Positions 8,244 to 16,262 of a stretch of 64,000 nucleotides of DNA are shown piece by piece. The notes beneath the pieces were generated by a model. That model did not search any database, was not told where the DNA came from, and saw only the letters and a program-made list of their open reading frames with translations. The DNA lies in contig NZ_VWXK01000001.1 in the NCBI RefSeq assembly GCF_011752565.1, positions 248,001-312,000 on the forward strand. The letters run 5' to 3'. Each line of letters opens with the position of its first letter. The first letter of the stretch is position 1. Made by a program: the position numbers and the translations under genes. Origin of the DNA: Pantoea sp. Ap-967. GTDB taxonomy: Bacteria; Pseudomonadota; Gammaproteobacteria; Pseudomonadales; Pseudomonadaceae.

Positions 8244-8324
8244 GTTCATCCACCGTAAACGGGTGAAGACGCGAGTCTCGAAGAGGGCCAGCCCAGGCTA
8301 TACAAAAAATCGCTATCAACCGCA

Positions 8325-8356
8325 AATGAATTAGTTATAAGATAACGTTTCATTTG
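8325..8356 (+). promoter_or_regulatory. Zur-box-like dyad upstream of the DUF1624-type gene
   Basis: The core GTTAT-AAG-ATAAC (8335-8347) is a perfect inverted repeat. It is flanked by AAATGAA on the left and TTCATTT on the right, extending the dyad to about 32 bp. GTTATAANATAAC-type sites are typical of the zinc repressor Zur in proteobacteria. TATAAG within the core could serve as a -10 element, so binding would block transcription of the gene at 8385. This is motif reading only. Confidence 0.55.
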
Positions 8357-8384
8357 ACATTCATTCCTGCCTGCGACCCTTTCC

Positions 8385-9551
8385 ATGACCAGCGCCTCAG
8401 CCACCCCCACCCTGCTCACCCAGCGCCTGCAGAGCATCGATGCCCTGCGCGGCCTGGTGATCCTGTTCATGCTGCTCGACCACGTGCGCGAAACCTTCTT
8501 CCTGCACCGCCAGGTCAGCGACCCGATGACCATCGACGTCACCGAACCGTCGCTGTTCGCCAGCCGTACCCTGGCCCACCTGTGCGCCCCGGTGTTCGTC
8601 CTGCTCACCGGCCTGTCGGCCTGGCTGTACGGCGAGAAGTACCAGGGCCGCAGCGACGTCTCGGCGTTCCTGTTCAAGCGCGGCCTGTTCCTGGTGGTGC
8701 TGGAGTTCACCCTGGTCAACTTCGCCTGGACCTTCCAGCTGCCACCGAGCGTGGTCTACATGCAAGTGATCTGGGCCATCGGCGTGAGCATGATAGCCCT
8801 GTCGCTGCTGGTGTGGCTGCCACGCCCCGCCCTGTTCGCCCTGGGCGCCGCGATCATCGCCGGGCACAACCTGCTCGACGGCCTGCACTTCGGCGTGGAA
8901 TCGGCGCTGCACGTGCCGTGGGCAATCCTCCACGACCGCGGCTGGCTGGAAGTGTCCGACACCCTGCGCCTGCGCACCTCCTACCCGGTGTTGCCATGGA
9001 TCGGCGTGATCGCCCTGGGCTACTGCATCGGCCCTTGGTTCGCCCGTGGCAGCGAGGCCGGCGAGCGCCAGCACCGGTTGCTGCTGGCCGGAGTGATCGC
9101 CCTGCTCGGCTTCATGGTGCTGCGCATCTACAACGGCTACGGCGAAGCCCCCTGGAGCGGCTACCCGACCGTGACGCAGACGCTGATGAGCTTCTTCAAC
9201 ATCACCAAGTACCCGCCATCACTGCTGTTCCTGGCCCTGACCCTGGGCTGCGGCCTGCTGTTGCTGCGCGCCTTCGAGCGCGCCGGGCTTGCCCGCTGGA
9301 TCAGCGCCCTGGCCGTGTTCGGCGCAGCGCCAATGTTCTTCTACCTGCTGCACCTGTACGTGCTCAAGCTGCTGTACCTGGCCTGCGTGGCGCTGCTGGG
9401 CCTTAACCACGGCGACTACTTCGGCTTCGACAGCATCGCCTCGGTATGGCTGAGCGCGGTACTGCTGGCCGTGGCGTTGTACCTGCCGGTGCGCTGGTTT
9501 GCCCGACTCAAGGCGCGCCGGCGCGACCTTCGCTGGCTCAAGTACTTCTGA
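8385..9551 (+). CDS. DUF1624/HGSNAT-like polytopic membrane protein
   Basis: The 388-residue protein has about ten membrane helices. It opens with QSIDALRGLVILFMLLDHVR, the signature of the heparan-alpha-glucosaminide N-acetyltransferase/DUF1624 (YeiB-like) membrane acyltransferase group, in which the Asp-Ala-Leu-Arg-Gly and histidine motif is typical. The substrate is unknown. A basic tail (LKARRRDLRWLKYF) closes the protein. A strong Zur-like dyad lies about 40 bp upstream of the start, hinting at zinc-responsive expression. It sits between two cobalamin-riboswitch units but is not visibly part of either. Confidence 0.8.
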   Translation: MTSASATPTLLTQRLQSIDALRGLVILFMLLDHVRETFFLHRQVSDPMTIDVTEPSLFASRTLAHLCAPVFVLLTGLSAWLYGEKYQGRSDVSAFLFKRGLFLVVLEFTLVNFAWTFQLPPSVVYMQVIWAIGVSMIALSLLVWLPRPALFALGAAIIAGHNLLDGLHFGVESALHVPWAILHDRGWLEVSDTLRLRTSYPVLPWIGVIALGYCIGPWFARGSEAGERQHRLLLAGVIALLGFMVLRIYNGYGEAPWSGYPTVTQTLMSFFNITKYPPSLLFLALTLGCGLLLLRAFERAGLARWISALAVFGAAPMFFYLLHLYVLKLLYLACVALLGLNHGDYFGFDSIASVWLSAVLLAVALYLPVRWFARLKARRRDLRWLKYF

Positions 9552-9589
9552 TTTGCGCTTTTGCCCGGCGGCCCGATGGTCTACCATGC

Positions 9590-9770
9590 GGCCCGCCGGT
9601 TTCCACCACGGAACTAATAGGGAATCCCGGGCCCGCCTGCACGGCGCGCCAATCGGAACTGCCCCCGCAACTGTAGGTGCCGAGCCTGCTCCATCGATGC
9701 CACTGGGCCAATGCCCGGGAAGGCCGGAGCCGGGCCATGACGCACCAGTCAGGAGACCTGCCGGCAAACA
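9590..9770 (+). promoter_or_regulatory. Cobalamin (AdoCbl) riboswitch 2
   Basis: The segment contains GGGAATCCCGG near 9620, CTGCCCCCGCAACTGTAGG at about 9660-9678, GCCACTGGGCCAATGCCCGG near 9700-9720 followed by GAAGGC, and an almost canonical B12 box, AGTCAGGAGACCTGCC (9747-9762). A perfect 8-bp hairpin (GCCTTTGC 9811-9818 with GCAAAGGC 9823-9830) lies between the element and the next start codon and could belong to the expression platform. It heads the ABC importer/pseudoazurin/OprD operon and fills the 9552-9887 gap. Confidence 0.92.
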
Positions 9771-9887
9771 TTCACCAACCGGCGGGGTGTCCGGGATGGC
9801 CATCTGTGTTGCCTTTGCGCCTGCAAAGGCGCGGCGATGCCTGTCCGTGCGTTCCTCACCAGAACCATTCGATAGGAGATCACCCGC

Positions 9888-10898
9888 ATGCTGCTTCGCT
9901 CTACCGCCCTGCTCGCTGGCCTGAGCCTGGCCGGCCTGGCCCAGGCCGCCGCTACCCACTACCCGTTGACCGTCGACAACTGCGGCGTGCCGCAGACCTT
10001 CGCCCAGGCCCCTGAGCGTGCCGTGACCATCGGCCAGGCCGGCACCGAAATGCTCTATGCGCTGGGCCTTGGCGACAAGCTGGCCGGCACGTCGCTGTGG
10101 TTCAACAATGTGCTGCCCGAGTACCAGGCGGTGAACGCCAAGGTGCCGCGCCTGGCCGACAACGACCCAAGCTTCGAGGCCGTGGTCGGCAAGCGCCCGC
10201 AACTGGTGGCCGTGCAGTTCGAATGGATGGTCGGCGCCCAGGGCGTGGTGGCCACCCGCGAGCAGTTCGGCGAGCTGAACATCCCCACCTACCTGCTGCC
10301 CTCGGACTGCGAAGGCAAGGACAACCTGGTGGGCGCCGACGGCACCCGCTTGCAGGCCTTCCAGGTCGACAGCATCTACAAGAGCGTCAGCCAACTGGCC
10401 GAGATCTTCGATGTGCAAGACCGCGGTGCGGCGTTGAACGCCGACCTCAAGGGCCGCCTGGACAGCGCCCGCCAGCAGCTGGCGGGCAAGGACCTGGCCA
10501 ACACCTCGGCGCTGTTCTGGTTCTCCAGCGCCGACCTCGACATCGACCCCTATGTTGCCGGCCGCCAAGGCGTGGCCGACTTCATGCTGCGCACCCTGGG
10601 CGTGCGCAACGTGGTGGAGTCGACTGAGGAATGGCCGACCGTGGGCTGGGAAACCCTGGCCAAGGCCAACCCGACCTGGCTGATCATCGCGCGCATGGAC
10701 CGCCGCCGCTTCCCGGCCGACGATTACCAGAAAAAGCTCGAATTCCTGCATAAAGACCCGGTCACGCGCAACATGGACGCGGTGAAGCACAACCGCATCA
10801 TCGTGCTCGACGCCGACGCCATGCAGGCCGGCATTCGCCTGTTCCGCGGCCTGCAGACGCTGTCTGCGGCCTTTGCCAGCGGTAAAGCAGCCCAGTGA
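9888..10898 (+). CDS. Periplasmic substrate-binding protein of BtuF/FhuD-type ABC importer
   Basis: The 336-residue protein has a signal peptide (MLLRSTALLAGLSLAGLAQA). It has the two-lobed class III periplasmic fold typical of siderophore, heme and cobalamin binders: an N-terminal lobe with ERAVTIGQAGTEMLYALGLG, a linker helix, and a C-terminal lobe ending HNRIIVLDADAMQAGIRLFR. The ligand cannot be assigned from sequence, but the cobalamin riboswitch directly upstream suggests a corrinoid or cobalt complex. The ATG follows ATAGGAG at good spacing. Its stop overlaps the permease start (TGATG), marking an operon. Confidence 0.88.
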   Translation: MLLRSTALLAGLSLAGLAQAAATHYPLTVDNCGVPQTFAQAPERAVTIGQAGTEMLYALGLGDKLAGTSLWFNNVLPEYQAVNAKVPRLADNDPSFEAVVGKRPQLVAVQFEWMVGAQGVVATREQFGELNIPTYLLPSDCEGKDNLVGADGTRLQAFQVDSIYKSVSQLAEIFDVQDRGAALNADLKGRLDSARQQLAGKDLANTSALFWFSSADLDIDPYVAGRQGVADFMLRTLGVRNVVESTEEWPTVGWETLAKANPTWLIIARMDRRRFPADDYQKKLEFLHKDPVTRNMDAVKHNRIIVLDADAMQAGIRLFRGLQTLSAAFASGKAAQ

Positions 10899-11914
10899 TG
10901 AAACGCCTGTTGCCCTACAGCGCCCTGGCCCTGCTGGCCCTGGTTGCCGCCTTGCTCGCAGGCACCGCCATTGGCGAAACCAGCCTGTCGCCCCAGGTGG
11001 TTTTCCAGGTGCTGGCCAACCACCTGTGGCAAGCGGGCTACCCGGTCGACCCAATCGACGCCGGCATCGTCTGGAACTACCGCCTGACCCGCGCCCTGGT
11101 CGCCGCCGCCTGCGGCGCGGGCCTGGCAACCTGTGGGGTGATTCTGCAGGCGCTGCTGCGCAACCCGCTGGCCGAACCCTACCTGCTGGGGTTGTCTGCC
11201 GGGGCCTCGACCGGCGCCGTGCTGGTTGGCCTGCTGGGCCTGGGCAGTGTTGCCCTGAGCATGTCCGGTGGCGCCTTCATCGGCGCGCTGGCAGCGTTCG
11301 CCCTGGTGTTGGTACTGGCCCGTGCGGCCGGGCCGAGTAGCAACAATGCCCAGGTGATTCTCGCCGGCATTGCCGGCTCTCAGCTGTTCAATGCCCTCAC
11401 CGCGTTTCTCATCACCAAGTCGGCCACCGCCGAGCAAGCCCGCGGCATCCTGTTCTGGCTGCTGGGCAACCTCAGCGGGGTGCGCTGGCCGTCGGTGTGG
11501 CTGGCCCTGCCGGTGGCCCTGTTTGGCTTGGCGGTGTGCCTGTGGCACCGCCGGGCGCTGGATGCCTTCACCTTCGGCGCCGATTCGGCCGCCTCGCTGG
11601 GCATCGCCGTGCGCCGCACGCAATTGCTGCTGATTAGCTGCGCCGCACTGGTGACGGCAGTGATGGTGTCGATCGTCGGCGCCATCGGTTTCGTCGGCCT
11701 GGTGATCCCCCACGCCCTGCGCCTGCTGCTCGGCCCCGGCCATAGCCGCCTGCTGCCGGCCAGCGCCCTGGGCGGTGCGCTGTTCCTGATTGCCGCCGAC
11801 GTGCTGTCGCGCACGCTGATCCCCGGCCAGGTGATTCCGGTGGGCGTGGTCACCGCGTTGATCGGTGCACCGGTGTTCGCGCTGATCCTGGTCAGCCGCC
11901 GGGGGCGCCCATGA
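10898..11914 (+). CDS. FecCD/BtuC-family ABC permease
   Basis: The 338-residue integral membrane protein has about ten helices. It carries FecCD family signatures: NPLAEPYLLGLSAGASTGAV near residue 90, and GAIGFVGLVIPHALRLLLGP near 270, the cytoplasmic coupling helix that contacts the ATPase. It forms the inner-membrane channel for the substrate handed over by the upstream binding protein. The start at 10898 overlaps the previous stop (TGATG); a GTG at 10895 is an alternative. It overlaps the ATPase gene by ATGA. Confidence 0.92.
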   Translation: MKRLLPYSALALLALVAALLAGTAIGETSLSPQVVFQVLANHLWQAGYPVDPIDAGIVWNYRLTRALVAAACGAGLATCGVILQALLRNPLAEPYLLGLSAGASTGAVLVGLLGLGSVALSMSGGAFIGALAAFALVLVLARAAGPSSNNAQVILAGIAGSQLFNALTAFLITKSATAEQARGILFWLLGNLSGVRWPSVWLALPVALFGLAVCLWHRRALDAFTFGADSAASLGIAVRRTQLLLISCAALVTAVMVSIVGAIGFVGLVIPHALRLLLGPGHSRLLPASALGGALFLIAADVLSRTLIPGQVIPVGVVTALIGAPVFALILVSRRGRP

Positions 11915-12699
11915 CCGCCATGCCTACCGCCCAGCTCGCCCCCCTTGCCTGCAGCGGCCTGGGCCTGCAACTGTCGGGCAATACCGTGCTGTGCAACATC
12001 GACCTCACCGTGCTGGCTGGCGAAACCTTGGGCATCGTTGGCCCCAATGGCTCGGGCAAGTCGTCGCTGCTGAAGTTGCTGGCCGGGTTGCGCACACCGG
12101 GTACCGGCAGCGTGCAGCTGCTCGGTGAACCGCTGGCCCGCCTGCCGCGCCGGCGCATCGCGCAAACCCTGGCGCTGGTCGAGCAGCAGGCCGACACCCT
12201 CGACGCCATCAGCGTGTTCGATGCCGTGGCGCTGGGGCGCACGCCTTGGTTGTCGGCGCTTGCGCCGTTTTCCAACGCCGACCGCGCCATTGTCGAACAG
12301 GCCCTGGCCGACCTCGACGCCACGCACCTGCGCACGCGCATCTGGAACTCACTGTCCGGCGGCGAGCGCCAGCGCGTGCACATTGCCCGCGCCCTGGCCC
12401 AGCGCCCACAGGTGCTGTTGCTCGACGAACCGACCAACCACCTCGACATCCAGCATCAGCTGAGCCTGCTGCAGCAGGTGCAGGCGTTGCCGGTGACCAC
12501 CCTGGTGGCCCTGCACGACCTCAACCAGGCGCTGACCTGCGACCGCCTGGCGGTGCTCGACAAAGGCCACCTGGTCGCCCTGGGCAAGCCCCTTGAGGTG
12601 CTGACCCCCGAGCGCCTGCTGAGCACCTTCGGCGTGCACGCCCATTACCTTACCGACCCTTACGACGGCGCGCGCATCCTGCGTTTTCGCGCCCCCTGA
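11911..12699 (+). CDS. ABC transporter ATPase, FecE/BtuD-type
   Basis: The 262-residue nucleotide-binding subunit has Walker A GPNGSGKS at residues 44-51, the ABC signature LSGGERQ at 148-154, Walker B LLLDEP at 169-174 and an H-loop in [11 protein letters not shown]. This arrangement is typical of siderophore/B12 importers. It completes a binding protein-permease-ATPase set with overlapping genes under cobalamin riboswitch 2. It is followed after 17 nt by the pseudoazurin gene. Confidence 0.93.
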   Translation: MTAMPTAQLAPLACSGLGLQLSGNTVLCNIDLTVLAGETLGIVGPNGSGKSSLLKLLAGLRTPGTGSVQLLGEPLARLPRRRIAQTLALVEQQADTLDAISVFDAVALGRTPWLSALAPFSNADRAIVEQALADLDATHLRTRIWNSLSGGERQRVHIARALAQRPQVLLLDEPTNHLDIQHQLSLLQQVQALPVTTLVALHDLNQALTCDRLAVLDKGHLVALGKPLEVLTPERLLSTFGVHAHYLTDPYDGARILRFRAP

Positions 12700-12716
12700 A
12701 CCAGGAAGTTCCTGCC

Positions 12717-13151
12717 ATGTTGTTGCGCCCTGCCGCCCTGCTGCTCGCCAGCGCCCTGACCGCCGCCCCAGCCTGGGCTGACGTGCACGAAGTGAAGATG
12801 CTCAACCGCGGCCCCGCCGGGGCCATGGTCTTCGAACCCGATCACCTGCGCATCGCTCCGGGCGACACGGTGCGCTTCCTGCCCACCCAGAGCGGCCACA
12901 ACGCGGCCAGCGTGCCCGGGTTGCTGCCAGCCGGTGCCGAGGCGTTCAAGAGCAAGCTCAACCAGCCCTACGAGCAGACCTTCACGGTGCCTGGGGTGTA
13001 CGGCATCCAGTGCATTCCACACCTGGCCATGGGCATGGTGATGGTGGTGCAGGTGGGGGATGGTGCCCCTGCAGAACTGCCAGAGGCGCTGCCGGCACGG
13101 GCCAAGGCGCGCTTCGCCGCCCAGTTGCAACAGCTGGAGGGCGGGCAATGA
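12717..13151 (+). CDS. Pseudoazurin-type blue copper protein
   Basis: The 144-residue precursor has a signal peptide (residues 1-21, cut after AWA) and one cupredoxin domain. The type I copper ligands are all present with pseudoazurin spacing: His61 (in TQSGHNAAS), Cys99, His102 and Met107 (CIPHLAMGM). Pseudoazurins carry single electrons in the periplasm, classically to denitrification enzymes. Here the gene follows a putative corrinoid/metal ABC importer and precedes an OprD porin in a cobalamin-riboswitch operon, an uncommon setting. RBS AGGAAG lies upstream. Its stop overlaps the porin start. Confidence 0.9.
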   Translation: MLLRPAALLLASALTAAPAWADVHEVKMLNRGPAGAMVFEPDHLRIAPGDTVRFLPTQSGHNAASVPGLLPAGAEAFKSKLNQPYEQTFTVPGVYGIQCIPHLAMGMVMVVQVGDGAPAELPEALPARAKARFAAQLQQLEGGQ

Positions 13152-14485
13152 AGTGCCTGCTGCTCAGCCTGCCACTGGCTAGCCTGGCGCCCTTCGCGCT
13201 GGCAGATTCGGCGCAATCGCAAAGCAAGGGCTTCATCGAAGACAGCAGCTGGAGCCTGCTCAACCGAACGGTGTATGACCAGCGCGACTACAAGCACGGT
13301 GGGCGCAACAGCGGTGCGCGCAACGCCTACAAGCCACGCAGCGAACGCAATGGCATGGCCGAGGAATGGGCCTACGGCCTGATGGGCACCTTCCAGTCCG
13401 GGTTCACCCAGGGCCTGATCGGCGTTGGCGTCGATGCCCACGCCTACCAGGGCGTGCAGCTCGACAGCGGCGGCGGCCGGGCCGGCAAGGCGCGCCTGCT
13501 GGGCGTGGACAACGACGGCCACCCCAAGAACGAATACAGCCGTGGCGGCGCGGCGCTGAAGGTGCGGGTGTCCAACACGGTGCTGTCCTACGGCGAGCAA
13601 CGGGTGAAAACGCCGGTGTTCAGTTCCTCGGACAGCCGCCTGCTGCCGGAAACCGCCACCGGTTTCTTCCTCACCAGCAGTGAAATCGACACCCTCAAGC
13701 TGGTCGCCGGCCACTTCAACGAAAGCACCGACCGCAACGCCTCAAGCCACGACCAGGGCTTCGTGGTGAACTACTCCAACGCCCGCCAAGGCAACAGCTT
13801 CGACCTCGCCGGCGTAGTCTGGAACCCCAGCGCGGCCTTCAGTGGCAGCCTGTACACCTCGCGCTACGAAGACACCTGGAACCAGAGCTACCTGGGCAGC
13901 ACCCTCACCCACGCCCTGGACGACCGACGCAGCCTGAGCCTGGACCTGAACCTGTACCGCACCACCGACACCGGCAAGGCGTTGTCCGGGCGCATCGACA
14001 ACACCACCTGGAGCCTGGTTTCGCGCTACGCCCAGGGTCCGCACAGCTTCAGCCTCGGCTGGCAGCAGGTGGACGGCAACACGCCGTTCGACTATGTCAC
14101 CCGCGGGGCCATCTACATTGCCAACGCCGTACAGATGTCGGACTTCAACGCGCCGAACGAGAAGTCATGGCAGGCGCGCTACGACTTGAACATGGGCGCC
14201 TATGGCGTGCCCGGCTTGAACCTGACTGCGCTGTACGTGCGCGGCTTCGACATCGACGGTACCCATGTCGACCCCAACGGCGGCTACGCCTACCTGGGCT
14301 ACGGCAAGGGCGGCAAGCACTGGGAACGCGACCTGGAGGCACGTTACGTGGTGCAGAGCGGCAAGGCCAAGGGCACCACCTTTTCGCTGCGGCACAACGT
14401 GCACCGGGGCAACACGGCGCAGGCGGAGCTCGATGGCGATCAAATCCGTTTGGCGGTGGAGTGGCCGCTGTCGGGCGGGTTCTGA
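13148..14485 (+). CDS. OprD-family outer-membrane porin
   Basis: The 445-residue precursor has a signal peptide ([20 protein letters not shown]). It has the OprD start [20 protein letters not shown], the mid-protein [20 protein letters not shown] and a final strand ending in Phe (EWPLSGGF). OprD porins are narrow channels for amino acids and small organic acids. The ATGA overlap with the pseudoazurin gene places it last in the cobalamin-riboswitch operon, suggesting it passes a substrate or precursor linked to that system. Its 3' end overlaps a minus-strand gene by about 46 bp. Confidence 0.9.
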   Translation: MKCLLLSLPLASLAPFALADSAQSQSKGFIEDSSWSLLNRTVYDQRDYKHGGRNSGARNAYKPRSERNGMAEEWAYGLMGTFQSGFTQGLIGVGVDAHAYQGVQLDSGGGRAGKARLLGVDNDGHPKNEYSRGGAALKVRVSNTVLSYGEQRVKTPVFSSSDSRLLPETATGFFLTSSEIDTLKLVAGHFNESTDRNASSHDQGFVVNYSNARQGNSFDLAGVVWNPSAAFSGSLYTSRYEDTWNQSYLGSTLTHALDDRRSLSLDLNLYRTTDTGKALSGRIDNTTWSLVSRYAQGPHSFSLGWQQVDGNTPFDYVTRGAIYIANAVQMSDFNAPNEKSWQARYDLNMGAYGVPGLNLTALYVRGFDIDGTHVDPNGGYAYLGYGKGGKHWERDLEARYVVQSGKAKGTTFSLRHNVHRGNTAQAELDGDQIRLAVEWPLSGGF

Positions 14486-14784
14486 GCCGCCGGTTCGCCT
14501 AGCCCCCACTCGCGCCGCTCCTGGGCCGACAACCTGGCGACGACCTGCGGCAACAGTTCGCGGGTCGGCTGGCCAGCCTGATGGCGAGTCAGCACGAAAC
14601 GCTTCACCGTCCGCGGCCAACTGCCGTCCTTGTGTGCCATGCCGATGATGCCGGCGGCGTCCTGGCTGAATACCTTGGGCCGAACCTGCAGCAGCCGGCG
14701 TTCGAAGTCGCTGCAGGTCCAGTCGTCATCACGGCATTCGAACTCATCGAGCAGTTCGAGCTTGTACAGCGCGAGATGGGCCAT
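14440..14784 (-). CDS. Hypothetical protein, about 114 residues
   Basis: It starts at 14784, where AGGA lies 9 nt upstream; the frame extends slightly further back to 14805. The protein is soluble and charged, with an acidic Cys-containing segment (DEFECRDDDWTCSDFERRLL) and a basic middle (WPRTVKRFVLTRHQ). I recognise no family. The last 46 bp run antisense through the end of the OprD gene, so the C-terminal tail (about 15 residues, low complexity) may be poorly conserved. Confidence 0.6.
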   Translation of the reverse strand: MAHLALYKLELLDEFECRDDDWTCSDFERRLLQVRPKVFSQDAAGIIGMAHKDGSWPRTVKRFVLTRHQAGQPTRELLPQVVARLSAQERREWGLGEPAAQNPPDSGHSTAKRI

Positions 14785-14890
14785 CCGGGTTGTTCCTTTC
14801 TTCAATGCAAAGCGCGTGAAGGTAAGGAATTGGTGGGGGAATGCCTATGAACCGGGTGTTTGGGCCGCGCTGCATCGTGTAGGAATTTGC

Positions 14891-15391
14891 CTACATCTGC
14901 AGCCAATGTTCCATGTGCGTGGTCTGCCACACCGGGTCTTCTTCCACATCGGTCAGCGCAAAGCCCTGCCGTTCCCAGAAGCGGATCGCACCGGGCAGGA
15001 ACGGGTGGGTGTGCAAGTACAGGCACTGCACACCTGCTTCGGCGGCATGCTCGCGCAAGGCGGCAAACAATGCGGCAGCCAGGCCGTGACGGCGGTACTC
15101 GGGCAACACGAACAGGCGCACCACCTCGACCACGCGCTTGCCGTGGTAGTCCAGTTGCGCGAAGCGGTGGTCATACGGCAGGTAGCCGATGCCCGCGATC
15201 AGCCGGCCTTGGTCCCGCGCTTCCAGGAAGTGCCCTCGGCCAGCCAGGTACGTGCCGGCAAAATCGGCCAGGTCCCTGGGCAGGGGCGAGCCTGCGAGCA
15301 TTGGAAAAAGCTCGCGCCGGGCGCTGTCGATGAACGCCACGACTTCGCTGATGCGGTCGCTGCTCGGGGTTTGGATGATCCAGTTGGGCAT
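14891..15391 (-). CDS. GNAT-family N-acetyltransferase
   Basis: The 166-residue protein shows the GNAT core: motif A VVRLFVLPEYRRHGLAAALF near residues 88-107, and motif B with HPFLPGAIRFWERQGFALTD. The position of RRHGLA fits the acetyl-CoA pyrophosphate loop. Substrate unknown. It is divergent from a lipoprotein gene at 15501, and the shared gap contains a consensus -10 for that gene. Confidence 0.87.
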   Translation of the reverse strand: MPNWIIQTPSSDRISEVVAFIDSARRELFPMLAGSPLPRDLADFAGTYLAGRGHFLEARDQGRLIAGIGYLPYDHRFAQLDYHGKRVVEVVRLFVLPEYRRHGLAAALFAALREHAAEAGVQCLYLHTHPFLPGAIRFWERQGFALTDVEEDPVWQTTHMEHWLQM

Positions 15392-15440
15392 GGTGATGGC
15401 GGCGTGCTGTGGGCGAGCGATTTTCTACCGCACTGGCTCA

Positions 15441-15467
15441 TTGCTGACAACCCAACCTCGGTATAAT
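15441..15467 (+). promoter_or_regulatory. Sigma-70 promoter for the lipoprotein gene
   Basis: A perfect TATAAT (15462-15467) is preceded by TTGCTG (15441-15446), 15 bp away. It lies 33 bp upstream of the ATG at 15501. The -35 match is modest. Confidence 0.6.
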
Positions 15468-15500
15468 CGACGCTTTGAAATACCCGCCCAAGGCCACCCC

Positions 15501-15980
15501 ATGCCCCGCATCCCGACGTTGCTGTTGCCCCTGCTGTTCACTGCTGCCCTCACCGCCTGCGACCAGAAACCCACCCGCGAGGAGCAGATCCTGGCCAACC
15601 TGCCGCTGCAGGAGGCCTACGACCACAACATCGAGCGCATGGCCACCCTGCTCGCCCGCACCCACCCGCAGCTCGGTGAAGCCACCATCGCCGAGGTGCT
15701 GCGCAAGCACCTGACGGTGGAAGACCAGCGCCAGGACCTGTTCAAGCTGTACAGCGAGAAGAACTTCAGCGATGCCGAGTTCGCCACCATCGTCGACGCC
15801 ACCCGTGACCCGGCCAAGGCCAAGGCGCTGGAGGACACCGAAGCCGGCAAGCAGTTGAGCGAAAAGCTCACTGGGTTGATGCGCGAGACGGCGCGGGACC
15901 AGAAGGTGCAGGCCCTGGCCGAGCAGCGGATGCAGCAGGTGGAGGATGAGTTGCAGGCATTGGAAAAACCTGGGGCCTGA
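15501..15980 (+). CDS. Predicted lipoprotein, helical, function unknown
   Basis: The 159-residue protein begins with a lipoprotein signal peptide ending in the lipobox LTAC (Cys20), followed by Asp, which may favour inner-membrane retention if the Lol rule applies. The mature part is a charged alpha-helical protein (EEQILANLPLQEAYDHNIER and similar heptad-like stretches). I do not recognise a family. It has its own promoter and is followed by REP repeats. Confidence 0.75.
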   Translation: MPRIPTLLLPLLFTAALTACDQKPTREEQILANLPLQEAYDHNIERMATLLARTHPQLGEATIAEVLRKHLTVEDQRQDLFKLYSEKNFSDAEFATIVDATRDPAKAKALEDTEAGKQLSEKLTGLMRETARDQKVQALAEQRMQQVEDELQALEKPGA

Positions 15981-16034
15981 ACGGTAAGCCTGGCACCGGC
16001 GTTCGCGGCTCGCGTTACCAACGCGCACGCGACC

Positions 16035-16149
16035 GGTAGGAGCGAGCGAAGCTCGCGATGGGCTGCAAAGCAGCCCCGGCGCTATCAGGCGCGAAGCTGA
16101 AACCCTGGGGCCGCTGCGCGCCCCATCGCGAGCTACGCTCGCTCCTACC
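16035..16149. repeat. REP pair (GAGCGAGCGAAGCTCGCGAT family)
   Basis: Inverted REP units GGTAGGAGCGAGCGAAGCTC and its near complement are separated by about 65 bp that itself contains GC-rich inverted stretches. They lie between the lipoprotein gene and the UvsE-like gene and occupy most of that gap. Confidence 0.88.
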
Positions 16150-16262
16150 GGGGCGGCGGCGGCCTGGAGATTGATGACGCGGTGGGCGGCCGGCGCAGGC
16201 TGAAGTGATCTTTCTGTGGCTCGAAAGGGTCCAACCAACACCGATTGCTCTGGAGACTCACC

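Noticed and set aside
6709..8325. A 538-residue antisense frame across the first TonB receptor
   Set aside because: It begins in REP DNA and simply reflects GC-rich codon structure of the receptor.
9219..11129. A 636-residue minus-strand frame covering riboswitch 2 and the ABC binding protein
   Set aside because: It crosses a structured RNA leader and two gene boundaries on the opposite strand and has no coding features of its own.
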